From: Lateolabrax maculatus
Taxonomy: Eukaryota; Chordata; Actinopteri; Acropomatiformes; Lateolabracidae
Length of the DNA: 64,000 nt
Reading direction: 5' to 3'
Assembly: GCA_031216445.1 (NCBI GenBank)
Contig: CM062218.1
Coordinates: 19,037,501-19,101,500, forward strand
A program made the position numbers and the translations under genes. The notes beneath the pieces were generated by a model that saw only the letters and a program-made list of their open reading frames with translations, was not told the DNA's origin and ran no database searches. Shown piece after piece: positions 25,820 to 38,374 of this stretch (the first letter of the stretch is position 1; every line of letters starts with the position of its first letter).

Positions 25820-26000
25820 GATAAGGAGATCAATACCACTCTCATGTCTGTGTGCTAAATATGAAGAATATGAAGAAATGTAAAATCCACAATTTGTGGT
25901 TTCTATGGGCGGTGTGGTAATGGAACTACTTCTCGGCCAGGCGCAGTGACTTTCAGACCCTTGTCATTACAGTGAGTTTGTCAAGCAACCAGTAGTGACT
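25820..26000 (+). repeat. Dispersed percomorph repeat (CACTCTCATGTCTGT type), copy 1
   Basis: Contains ATCAATACCACTCTCATGTC, TAAATATGAAG and CTTCTCGGCCAGGCGCAGTG with a CATTACAGTGA end. This order belongs to a common percomorph repeat; the middle section is missing here. Confidence 0.65.
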
Positions 26001-28739
26001 GCAGCATATAACATTTTAATTACTGAGTTTTAGAGGAGATGGTGGAGACAGATTTTTTATTTATTTTTCTAACTGTTGGACTTTGCAAGGCTTGCTAACT
26101 CGTAACTCTCTGCTGAAAAGCAAATAAGCATAAGTCCCAAACTGTCAAACTGTTCCTTTACTGTAAGTAAAGAAAAATCTACTTTTAAGTAGAAAATGAA
26201 AAAGTATTTTACATGAATCATAAGTGTAGACAAAACATAAAGATCTGAACTGAACTCAGAATGAGTGATCTACGTCGGTCCACCTTTCATTGTCTGATTA
26301 ATGGAAAATGTTCCTGCCATTCAGTAATGTTACAGCTGTGTTTCTGTTGCCATCAGCCTCCAAAGCTAGCTAGCTGCACAACAACCAGGCTGGCATACGG
26401 TAAAAATTATAATGCTGTAGTGATATCATGATAATACTTGAAGTCTCTCTGGTGTTTGATGAAGAGCCTGAGGAGAACCTGAAGTTATTTTTCCATATTT
26501 TTGCAATAAAACAAGCTAAATTAAAATAAATTAAACTACTAAACTACAGCAATTAGCGTGAATGTAATCCCAGTCTGGAATTAATGATTCATGGGTGGAT
26601 GTTTAGCGTCCTAATGTGCTACTGCAGATTAAACCCATGTTCCTCCACCTTGGATGTAATCTCTTTGGTTTCCTGTCCCGGCGATAGCCTACCACCCCGG
26701 CTCTTTCTGCTAAATATAGCACCTGTGTGCCATTCTTAGTGGCCTCAGTTTCAAAGTGAAAGGTGCACAAAAAAAGTAAAAGTGAACAATGCTCTTAGTG
26801 TGCGTGCCTGGAAAGAAAAGAGCAGCGTGTATCGGTTTCTTGCCCATTCAAGGATATCACTTACTGAAACCTTATATATCGTCATGGGACACTGAGTAGG
26901 TGCTGAAGTACTTTTCACTGTTGTCCAAACTGTGTCTGAAGCTGTGAGGAGTACATATAAAGAGTAATGTAATGTTCTTCATAAAATATCTGTAAGGAAG
27001 GGTGATCATACACACAATTAACTGTACTTAGACGATTCCAAACTTCAGACAAAAGCTTCATCTTGAGTAATTTGTGGCTGATTTTTCGTTGAGGTCAAAT
27101 CTCCCGCGGATATGGTGAGAAGTCAAGTTATTATTAAGAAATATGAGGGCCAAGAGAAATGATCGCACTAGCTGTATTAATATTTGATCATTGTGAAATC
27201 ATTTTAATCTCCTTTTGTAATTAAACTTTTGACAGTCATGTAATGGAGGTTTGGCAAAAGAAATGTGGAAAATATCACATCACTATTTAATTAGTTCCCC
27301 AACTCATTAGAAACTTTCTGCATATACATTGCTTATAAATCTGATGGTTCATATAAGAATAGATGGTGGGTCATTTCGAACCAAAAAAAAAGTTCTGTTT
27401 TGCTGTCTTTTATGTGACAGACTTGAATAATTATGTTAAATAATTACTCATCTGTCAACTTACAGCAGAAAGAGAGAAAGGCAATAGACAGATGCATATG
27501 CAGTAACCAGCCTAATGGGCTCTTTTTCCTCCGCCTCTGCTCAGAGTCTTGTTACAGTCTCAGCAGGGACAACCTGTCACAGGACAACAGGAAAAGAAAT
27601 GGAGTGTATTCAACAAACACAAAATAGAGCTGTTGGTTTTCCCTCCCCTGCGGAGTTGAGTTCATGGTCAAAACATTTTCTTTTAGTAAGCATTTATAAA
27701 CTGCAGGCCAGAGATTTTTGTCTCTCTGTGCATTTGCGAGCACAGATCATGACATCTTCCACATAGCAGTTATGACATTTTACATTTTCAGCTGATGCCT
27801 TCATCCTGAGTGACTTAACTTAGAGTGCAACAGTAGAATAAGCTTCAGGCTCCCCGTATCACAAGCAGCCGAAAATACAGAGCGCTAAGGTTTTGGGACC
27901 TTAGTGGCCTTGAAATATTCATGTGACCATAGAAGGATCATGTAAGTGCAAAGTGAAGGAGGACAGAAAATAAATAAAATAAGAGCTAGGGAGGGATAGA
28001 AGGGATTTTATCATCCATTGCAGCCGGCCTAAGCAACTCTGTTAAGGCAGTGCAGAGTCACTCTTTCCTCTTCAGGGCCTTCTGAGACTCATTAGGACCT
28101 CCCTCATAACTGCAAAACTCGTCACGGTCCATTCCCTGAGCAGTAAGACTGGGATCTTTTTTTTTTTGGCGTCGGGTTATGCTTCAAGATGTCCGACCCC
28201 TGCTTAATCAAGACGTTTTCTTCAAGATCTTGTTTTACTTAGCTTTTCATGTCACTTACTCCCCGGCAGCTGTACTCTGCAGTGGGTCAAAGTCAAAAAC
28301 ACAAGCGGGGCTAAGTAGTAGGCTTGGAGAATTTACAAATTCTTTACAATCCATTACATAGACGATGCTCTCATCTATAATGGGATTCTTGTGGTAAAGT
28401 TACAAGGGGCACTGTGAATGTGAGCGGGCAAATTAAAGGTGACAGTAGTGGTCCTAGCTAGTGTCATTGGGACTAAGTGGTCGTTATTTTAAGGGCAAGT
28501 TACCTATAGAGTCATCTGCAGTTTATCAGAATCACAACAAGCATGTTTTTTCACATCTTAACTATAGTGGGACAACAAAATGTGTTATCTGACTTAACAG
28601 TGCTTTTCAGTGTATTTATTTTCAGTTTTACAGTAGAAAATTTTATAGAGGACATTATGTTGTGAAAGGGAATTCAGTTTCCCCTCTTAATTTGGGGATG
28701 TGTTTGATGATTACTATTCATATCATTCTAAGCAGGATT
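26001..28739. other. Intronic stretch, nothing identified
   Basis: AT-moderate sequence with no recognisable gene; AAGTAAAG-type wording near 26155 may be a repeat tail. Confidence 0.45.
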
Positions 28740-28995
28740 TTTAGCCATGCCTGTGGTGTAGCTCCAGGGGCAGCAGTGTCTGCTGGTCGGTTAGTTGATC
28801 CATCACTTTGGTCCAGACTGAAATAACTATGTGTGGCTTCCGGAGGATTAATCCTAATAACTTTGGTGACCCCTCGACCTTTTCCTCTAGAGCCACCATG
28901 AGGTTGACATTTTTGCTTTTAAGTGACATATCTTGCCAATAATACAACTGCTTGCCATGGATCTTGGTACAGATATCCATGGTGCCCAGATGATG
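28740..28995 (-). mobile_element. MITE-like teleost repeat, minus-strand copy
   Basis: The reverse complement reads ATCTGTACCAAGATCCATGG, AGTTGTATTATTGGCAAGA, GGTCGAGGGGTCACCAAAGT, TTTCAGTCTGGACCAAAGTG, ATGGATCAACTAACCGACC and ends with GGCATGGCTAAAA, the 3' half of the same family as 43141-43520. The 79-residue minus frame here is repeat-derived and not a gene. Confidence 0.7.
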
Positions 28996-30364
28996 AATCT
29001 TCTGTGTTGGCTGCAGACCCCTTGTATGTGTTATACATGGTAAACTACACTCCTAACCATTTCTCTAGAAGCATAACGCCACTTTATTGAACTATATATC
29101 TTAATAGCTACTCATTACTGCCTGTTAGCTAAAGGCCACATAAGATACCAATCACCAAAGGTTTTTCAACAGGTGAAAATTAATTCAAACAACTTTGTGA
29201 AATCTGTTGGTGCTCTGTAGATGCTGTTATTTGTAAAACAAGTAAATTTGTTTTGGCACGTTGCCATGTCAGTTTACAGTTACAATTCAGTTATGTTTCT
29301 CAGCCAGAAAAATGAGGAGCTAACGCAGACCCACGTTCATGTTTTGTAAGGAAACACGATGAACAAATAGTTAGTAATAGATTTGAATGAACTGCATAGA
29401 TGGACAGATTCAGGCGTGTACATCTACTGTGTGATCATGCACTCAGCCGCTGTGTTTATTAATCCCAGATACAAAACTCTCAGATAATCTGTGGTAATAA
29501 AACAACAGAGGATGTATTTGTAGAGCTGATCCAGAGAGTCTTTGCCAGCCCCTCGCAGCTGATGCCAAACGCCGTCTCTGTCTCTGTGTAGAAATTAGTG
29601 TACCTCCGCTGGAGAACATCAAGTGCCTTATTTCATTTGCAATATTGATCCTTTTTCCTTCTTGAATTGTTTGATGTGCACTACCATGAAAAGATGACAA
29701 ACTGCAATCTAATTGATTTGGCTCAGTTAGGAACAGAGGTTGACTGAGCTCGCTGCGATCAGAAGACAAGGCACGCTGAGAGCAGCGTATTTGCTGAACA
29801 CCATGTTGGAAAATGTTAGAAAATAATATGCATGTGATAATATAATAACCACTCGTGCACCCTTTAATGCTTCCCTAATGCTCGCTGACTTAGTGTGGAA
29901 ATGAATTTCTCTATTTACCAGAATCTGAGACACAATGTGTGTAGATCCAAAGCAGCGGCGAGTGCTTTTAAGAGGCACTTACGCGCTTTCAAGCATTTGT
30001 CTGCAGTTTTAATTGAAATGGGATGAGTAATTGAAATAAAAAGTGAAGGTGGTCTGGTCGTTATCAGTTATGATGATTCAGTGTATTTTGATAATGCAGC
30101 CTGAGATGAGTCCCAGATAATGATGTGCATTAAGCTGCACAGTTTTCATTTTCATCCTCAAATCCCCCACTCAATAAACCCCCCGCCCCCACCCTTTCAC
30201 AGCCTAATGACAGTTTTATGGGAAACTTCATTAGGCAAAGGGATGTCGAACTGATAAACATCAGCTAATGTTAATTGTGGGATAAAGTGGTCTTGCTGTG
30301 GTCCTTTCCTGTTGAGGTCCATAAAAAACAGGTTTATTGTTGAGGTTGGGATGTGACCAGATAG

Positions 30365-30391
30365 ATCATTTATTGTTAATTAATAAATGAT
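30365..30391. repeat. 10-bp AT-rich inverted repeat
   Basis: ATCATTTATT and AATAAATGAT separated by GTTAATT. Contains TTAATTAA-type homeodomain-like sequence; significance unknown. Confidence 0.75.
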
Positions 30392-31536
30392 TTATCTCTG
30401 TAGCTCCATCCTTTTTTTCCTCCCTATTCATTTGCACATACATCCACTGGGACCTGTTGTTTTGTTGCACACAGTGGTCTGCAGATAGCCTAATGAAGAG
30501 AAAACATTACAGGCTGCACTGGTACTGTGGATTGCTAAACAAAGACAGTGATTCATCTAAGTGTAATCTGAGCAGAGAACAGTTAATGGGTGTCTTCTAG
30601 TGTTATTAAACCAATATATTGGGATCATACAGGCCTTTTATTGAGTATCAGATCTCAGCCGGTCATGTGTTCCACCTCTGGTATAATAACCACAGATACA
30701 TAAAAAGACCCTGCAATAACATTATATTCTCATATCCCATAACCATCCCATTATAGGTACAGTAGATCACCCTGCATTAGGCTTGTGATACTTGCTTTTT
30801 ATCAACATGTACAGCTCCAACATAAGAACAATTGTTCACATACTTGCCTGTGTATATTATGTGTAGCTGGAGAATTAAATATCTGATAGGTGGCGGATCA
30901 GGCTCGGATCCTCCCTGGCAAACATCAGAATACATTTCTAATCAGTCTGTTGTTATGCGCATTTTCAATTTTGGCTGAGATTTGAAAAGATGATGTGTCA
31001 TCTGTGTGCAAAATGCAACAAAGTGCAATGGAAACAGACTTTGCACTTAATTTAAATACGTAATTTCATCGTGCCCTCTTGTTCTGCGATGATTTGATGG
31101 CACCCGACTGGAGAATTAGCGCTACCAACTGTTTATCTTGATGTCCCCGACTCCTAATATTTGCATAACAGTAGTCACATACATGCATTCATTTGTATTG
31201 TATTTTTATTAAAGATTAAAGTTTGTGTGATTCAAGTTTGTGCTACATTTGGATGGAAACCTGGCTAGTGAAGAGTAAATACAGCCACGCAGCGATCTAC
31301 TTCCAATAGAGCAGACACGGGCTGGCTGGACGACTTAACGATTAACTATTACAAGACAGAAAGTTGTGTGGTGTGACCAAGGCATTGCTTGCTACCAGTT
31401 TTCTTCTTATTTTCCTTTGCTGGCGCGTTGCTGCGTTTGTAGGGCCTTAACGCCTCCTGCGGATCAGTGGGATAACGTGAAACCATTGTAATATGTATCG
31501 TGTCACCTGAGATCGCGTTTGTGTGCATGTGTAGCC

Positions 31537-31537
<1 letters not shown>

Positions 31538-31573
<36 letters not shown>
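31538..31573. repeat. (TG)18 microsatellite
   Basis: Uninterrupted TG dinucleotides over 36 bp in intron 1, the typical commonest fish microsatellite. Confidence 0.97.
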
Positions 31574-31575
<2 letters not shown>

Positions 31576-33331
31576 TTAAGCAAAATGTGGATTCACTCCA
31601 ATAATACACCCTAAATAGTGCATTTTCTTTTTTTAATAGAAGGTTTGGCTTCATCATCATGCTGCTTTCAGGAAACTTCAGAGCAGTTTGATATTTTCTA
31701 ATGTATTGTGTTAAAACTGAATATTTTATATGAGAAATCATTTGAATTATGTATGGGGGAATATTATTAACCTATATAGGATGTTTGATGATCAAACTCA
31801 TAGCATATTCAGCATTTTTTAGGCCACACTTGTGAATGTTCTATAGATTTGCTTTGGAACTTATATCCACTGTACATAGCATAGTCAGCAAGTTATACAA
31901 TGTGTCTAATTATAATATTCATAAGTACACGTTTCTTTAGTGAGTTGATGTGATGGCAAGGTCACTAAGACAGCTCAATTACATATTCAAAAGTTTTTTT
32001 TAATGATCAGTAGTATTTAGTTTTCTCTGGTAAATATGCATTAATTGACATTTTGTTTGTTAATAGCTCAGCAAAAGCCAAAGTGTCTTCTTTATCAAAT
32101 ATGAAGTAAGACTTGATTCATGATATGTTTTCTTTACTGAATCATGGAGTGTCCAATACTTGCATTGTACTGCTGGCTTCTTTATCTTGTGAGGAGCAGG
32201 AGGTGGGTGATGCGCACATATCCTTTTACAGTGTCTGTTGGATTCCTCTGAACTTCACTGCATCTGTCTCTGTGGTCAGTGAAAATATAAATGCTAATGC
32301 ATTTAAAGGATCAGTATGATGAGAGAATGCAGTAACTTAGCTTTTTTTTCTGCCCTTTTCTTCACTTTCTTTCGTCATGCAGGCAAGGGAATCCTGGAAA
32401 CTCATTAGGAAGGAACCTTTAAAGGAAACTAAATAGTTATTAATGTATTGTTGGCTTGCTAATTTTCACAATTTTTTTCCCTTGATCTTTCACCTAGTTT
32501 TTTTAAAATTCCTGCTAATTCAATTTGATTTTAAATTACATGTGACCTCAAGTAATACCACAGACACCAAGTAAAAACTAAGTAAAACTTCCAAGATGCT
32601 CACTGTTCTTATCCTATAAAACCTCCATCTATTACACTTTGCTATTTAATGCAGCTGCTCGTGATTTCATGGACAAGGGCAAATTTTTAAAGCAAAATTC
32701 TCTGGCAGGTTGAGAACACTTTGATAATCTCCTCGCAAGCAAGTCTTCAAATGAACAGGTGCCAAGATAAATGTGCCCTGCAACTATCCTAATGCTAAGC
32801 AAACAACACAGGCCTCCAGTATATGGAATGCTGTCACAGGACATAGAAGCCTGTAGCGATTCTGGCATCTGTAACGCGAGTTGAACACTTAAAGGCCTTA
32901 AAAAAACAAGCTTTTGCACTTTGAACAACCCCACCACCCAAGGGGATCTTCTGGGAACTTTAATGTTATTACAAAACCATTTTAAATTTGTGACGCACCC
33001 CAAGAATGACAGGAGCATTCCTAAAGATCCCATGATTTTTGCAGTTAAAATGTCCTTTTTGTATTTGCCTAATGCTCAAGCCATTACCACTGAGTTTGGC
33101 GTATTAAGATCATATAAGTTTGACTTCCACAGAGATCCACAGAATGGAGTCCCTGACTGGCTGGATATATTTATGATGCTTCATAGGCCGGATGCTGAAA
33201 TGAAAGAGGCACCACTCGAGGGGCTCTCTGTCTTAATCCGTGGACATTATCTCTACACTGTAAGCGGGTCTTGGCTCGTTACCTCGCAGTAGAGAGCCAG
33301 GCTGGCAGGGTTGCGGGGAGAGAGGCAGAAA

Positions 33332-33352
33332 GGGAAGGGGAAGGAGGGAGGG
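33332..33352 (+). other. G-quadruplex motif in intron 1
   Basis: Four G runs (GGG, GGGG, GGG, GGG) with loops of 2, 5 and 1 bases on the transcribed-sense strand. Sits in a GC-rich patch (33290-33480) unlike the AT-rich surroundings. Confidence 0.6.
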
Positions 33353-34178
33353 CCTTGCCCGGCCGCCGAGAATGTAATCTCCAGATTAGGGGGCGAGACG
33401 AATTCCTGCTGCCAGCCTGACCTTGTCAAGGCAATGGAGGAGCCAGAGTGAAATTGAGATTTCAGGACAGCAGCTAGTCGAGGCGTTTTTATTTTTTTTC
33501 TTGTTTTTTTTTTTTTTTTATTAGCGTTAGCGTTTCTCTTTCAAGGGTCACAGCCTTGACACCATGATTCCCGCTAAATGTGTGTGGTCACACTGGTAGC
33601 ACACATGAAATGTGTGTGGGGCAAACTGTTTCTGGCACTGACCATACTGCCTGAAACCCTCGGCAGTCAGTCAGTCTACTGCGCTGTCTTAATGGGATGA
33701 AGCAACAACATAAAACACGTCCAAAGCAGCATACTTTGTCCTAATTTATTGAGACTGGAAAATGGCAATGTTCTCAATTTCGTTCTCTTGTGTCAAGAGA
33801 GTGTGGATTTTAGTATTTAGACATGGGATGAAGACTTGGCTGCCCTACGCTATACCTAGATTTACTAAGGATTTGAATGCTGCCATTATCATTTAGACAA
33901 CAGTGTAAAGAGGTCATTAATGTCCTAAATTAGAAACTGGGGCATATTCAAAGAAAATACTGCAGTGCTAAAATGCAGATTAATTGTTGTAATTTAATTT
34001 ATCTGCAGTGTATTAGAGATGCATTTAAAGCCCCTGAAAACTCGGTTTTAATTCTTAATAAAAAAAAGAAATAACATAATCTCTCTCTTACAAATTAAAA
34101 ATGTAATTAATATGCAATAAAACACACTCTCTTAAATCAATATTCTCAGGGATTTTGCTAGCTGCTACCGCCTAAGCC

Positions 34179-34330
34179 ACTTGGTCTGGTATGACCAGTT
34201 GCTTATCATGGCCAATGTTAGCAAACTTTACAACTGACTTTATAGCTCTTTTCCTCTTGTGCTAATGTTACTCTATGTTTTAGCATTTACAAATGATACC
34301 ATAACTGCCACTTGAATATTTATGATTAAA
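34179..34330 (+). repeat. Intron-internal repeated sequence, copy B
   Basis: Second copy of the sequence at 14223, about 20 kb away, somewhat shorter in the middle. Probably an old transposon family member rather than a local duplication. Confidence 0.75.
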
Positions 34331-35899
34331 TAGGCACCAATGAATGTTAAAGGTAAAGAAAAAAATTTGATTCAAACTTGTACATTTCTAAACTGGTGTA
34401 TGGAAATACATGGCATCACCTTTTTCCAACTGAGCCACTCCCACTTCAAAACAGTGGAAGGTTTTCAGGGACTTTAAGAAGTTGTTATCAAGCTTTCATT
34501 TCTTTTATATTTTAGTTTGAATATTTCAACTTTCTGAGTGACCTCAATGACCTTTGATTTGGTTTATATAAGCATGTTCCGGTGGATAGAAACTGGAAAA
34601 TGAGAATAATGATGCAACATTCCTGTTTGAGCATTTCATTTCATTTGACCAGTAATTGCAAATCAACAAAATAATGAGTCTGTCTGCCGCAGAGAGCAGC
34701 AACATACAGCATCAGTTGCATAAAGGAAGTGGGGGAAAGCTGCCAATAAACTACCATTGTGCTATTTAGACAAGATTTATTTTTTATTGCCTCGCTGGAG
34801 CAAAAGAGAAACTCACTGTCTTCCAATTTTCAATTCAATTATTTACGCAAAGAAACACACTGAGAGCTAAGCTTTTCTGTGCAGGTGCATACTGTCTGTG
34901 CTGTGGTAAAATGAAAAGCAGTGAAAACACTAATAACATTCAGAAAATACATTTTGCTGGTATTTCATGATTAGAAATGCGAGCAGCGACATGTAGTGAT
35001 AAAAACGTTTTTAACTCAGCATAGCATTTTACATCAAACCCAATAAAATATAACATACCATGTTGCTTAATAGAAATATCAAATATTTCTTACCAAAGGA
35101 ATGTCTATGAATAGTGCATAAAGGTGGATGTTTCTCCCGACTGTCTGTATTTATTGCAGCTAAAAGGTTTCTGTAAGAAGTACACTGCCATAGTTAGATA
35201 AATACCACAGTTAAATAAGTACCTGTAGGTTGAGCTACTAACATAAAAAAATGTGGCATGAAACGCTTTTTATGTACATTTAATTCCAAAGTGCAGTCAG
35301 TCCCAGTAAGTTGAACCGAGATATGAGGTTATTTGGCTCCAGTCACTCTGTGAAAGAAGACACTGGTTGGGTTTGCTACCTTAGTCTCATCCACAGCTTT
35401 CGCTCACATCATAAGAAAGGTGTCATAAAATCTATAATCCAAAGTCTGTGTCCAGTTAATTCAAAGTTTGAGAGTCAAACTGGTGTCAAAATACCCTTGA
35501 ACATCCAAAGTTGCTATGAGGTCTTGGATAATTAGTGTTTAAATCATTGCATACTCCAGGGAGAATGTCCTTCTCATTATATTTGTTAACCATGAACTTT
35601 TGATTAACATATATTGTTTACCAATAAGGCCACTAAGACTGCCTTATTAGAGAACTGCTGACCCAATGCTGTTTTTCACATTTAAATGAAAGCAACACTG
35701 GTTCTGGCACTTGAATATTATTGGTAATGAGTTATAGGAAATTAAAGTAGAAGTAAACATTCCCTTATCTTGCATTGTATTCCCCATAGTGTTGAGAATA
35801 AATAGACTGGTGTGCATTTTGGGTTATCCTCCAGCATGCATTGGCTGAATGAATGAACATGACCATCCCTTTCATCTAGATCCGTTTCATTGACATAAA

Positions 35900-35970
35900 A
35901 GGAATATATAGAGATTTAGATGAGAGGAGTGATATCACTCTCATGTCATGGCCGATATGTATAAAGGTTG
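35900..35970 (+). repeat. Small fragment of the CACTCTCATGTCTGT-type repeat
   Basis: GATATCACTCTCATGTCATG followed by ATATGTATAAAGG resembles the start of the elements at 25820 and 41045. Short and diverged. Confidence 0.4.
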
Positions 35971-38333
35971 AACAAAATGACTGTAAGCAGAGGGAAACAG
36001 CTAGCACAGAAGCACTGGGCAGATGAATAAACCATTGTCTGTCAGGAAATATTGAGAGTGACCCTTAACATCACAAATTGTCACATTTACATTTAGTTTT
36101 TTGCAGATTAAAATAAAAAGATATAATATGGTAATTAGTATGCTTTCAGAGGTGTTGGTAAGCATATTTTTGAACGTTGAGTACAGCCACGGCAACTTTT
36201 TCCCTCAGCATCCAGTCTTCATGCTGATTAACTGGCACTTGCTAGGGACTCAGTTTGGGCATAGAAATTAGTTGTGTATCTTATCATTTGTCTAATTCAG
36301 AGTCAAATGAGTTGCCACAGCATCCTTAGTGATCAAATGGAGTTTAGTCTCAGGAAATTGAATTGTTCATGACCATAATTAAATATGACACAATTAAAGT
36401 ACAAATTGTAGCATAAACGATTTATATGTCTGGGGTTTTCACTCTAAAGATGCTCAATGTTAATTAGAACTTCTTCTCTCTCAGGAAAAAAAAAAAAATT
36501 ACTGTGATGAAAGTCAGAATCTTATATTTTAAATCTGCACCTATTGTTTAGGATACAGTTTATGTTTAAATTTTAGGGCCGATGGGATTCTCTGTTGCAG
36601 CCTCAATTTCTTGTTTAGGCAGATGAAACATGTCAGTTTATATAAAAACAAACACAGTTAAAAAGAGAATAAATTAAAGTCTTGTGCAGCTTTAAAAACA
36701 GGCCATTAAAATAAAAAAATAACAAACCAATACACTGCAAAAAAATAAAAATGAAACAGTTATGTTTTATTCTGTTTGCATTACAGATCAGAATGAGGTA
36801 CAATACATTCACTACATGTATATCAAACGGACACAGGATCCTATTACTGTAGTTGTGAATCTTCCTCCCGTCGTGTCCGGTAACAAGGGATACACCCAGT
36901 GTGCAGGAACTATATTTACTGTATTTACGATGTATCGCACCCCTCAACATGAAACTGGTATACTTAATGACCCAATTGCCTCCGTTATCAACTCGACTCT
37001 CCAGCACGCAGCTGAAGTCATGCATAATCCCACAAAATCTACCCAGCTTATGAATTTTAAATGGGGAGGCCTAAATCACAGAGCTGCTTTTAAGTGAATC
37101 CATTTCTAATAGAAAAGCAGACAGCTGGGATGATGTCCCATTGTGGATTGTCGTCACCCAAGCGGACACATTTTGTAGACTGTAAATATATTTTTAATGT
37201 GTGCAAAGGTTGTAAAGTTGACATATTTGATGCAGGAGGACCCTAAAAGAAACAACAAGAAAAGCCCAAGAAAACCAGACTGGTTAGTAAAAGGGGGACG
37301 CTGTCAGTGCTCTCTACCGTTTATTAAAACTCTGGTATTATTTTAGCAGTTTTTTACTTACCAAGTTATTTGCTCTGATCTAGGATTGCCATTCAGCAAC
37401 AGTGTTGACTTGTGAAGCTATGCAAAAAATGAAAAGAATTCAGCTTTTTAAGCCAATATGTCTGAGCCGAGATCCAAATGGAATGAATGAATGAGATGTT
37501 GAATCTTTGAAGTTTTTTTTTCAGTTGTGTTTGGCTCTCTGGTCTATGTGCTCTGGAGGAGCCACTTGCCCTATATATTGTGGAATAAGTATGGACATCC
37601 ATTTCCCCCTGAAACATCTTGGTTTTTCGTATGACTGAAGGGCAGCTGAATTCTTTTCATTCCTCCAGTTTGATTTGAATCTTGTACCATAGAGGAGCTG
37701 CAAATGCAGAACTCAGATATAGATATAACATTTTATCCTTTTGATTGTCTGAGGCTCCAGAATGGTTTGATATAACAAAGAGCAATGTGTCGTCCGACCA
37801 TGTCTCAGTGCAAAAGTGTTTATAACTGTTATAAATGACTACACTTAGGCCCGGTTGAAAAAACTGCCTATTATGGAAAGGGGTGAGATGCAATGAATCG
37901 TACAAATGTGGATAACGGCACGCACTTTTCAACTGTCTCTCCTCCAAAGCAGTCATGGTGTTGCACTTGGCTGTACACATGAAAAGCTATGGAGGAAGGT
38001 CTGTGAAGAACAAACGAGATAACTTGAGGGACAGCGTGCTCTCTCGCCTTCGCACACCTGGCCAATCACCACATAAAGTGGGCATAATTGTCGGACTGTC
38101 GGTTTCGCAAAGTAGAAAAAAAAAAAACGGTTGGACAGATGTGGGGGTATGATCTGTCAAGCACTTTGCTTGAAACATACTGATCCATTTATTCCTATAA
38201 GAATAAGTAGAAGAAGTTAAAAAAAAAAAACATTGTTCTCACCAAGTGACACAGATGCGAATTATATTAAAGCTATAATCTGGTACAATGGATCAAGTGT
38301 TGACATTTATGTTTTAAACTGTACATGGTCCCT

Positions 38334-38374
38334 TTAAAAAAAAAATTAAAAAATTAAAAAATTAAAAAATTAAA
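38334..38374. repeat. (TTAAAAAA)n short tandem repeat
   Basis: About four units of an 8-bp TTAAAAAA motif with slight end decay, in intron 1. Confidence 0.85.

Larger units (their letters stand above)
28996..34178. other. Intronic stretch with TG microsatellite and a GC-rich patch
   Basis: Holds the TG repeat at 31538, the palindrome at 30365, a GC- and purine-rich patch at 33290-33480 with the G4 motif, and T-runs at 33487-33520. The 33290-33480 patch is the best candidate for an intronic regulatory element by composition alone. Confidence 0.45.

Noticed and set aside
32632..33292. Overlapping frames of 133 (minus) and 123 (plus) residues
   Set aside because: Opposite-strand overlap without domain similarity; both are probably chance frames.
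36762..37097. 111-residue plus-strand frame
   Set aside because: No recognisable domain, no start context or splice support, AT-rich surroundings.
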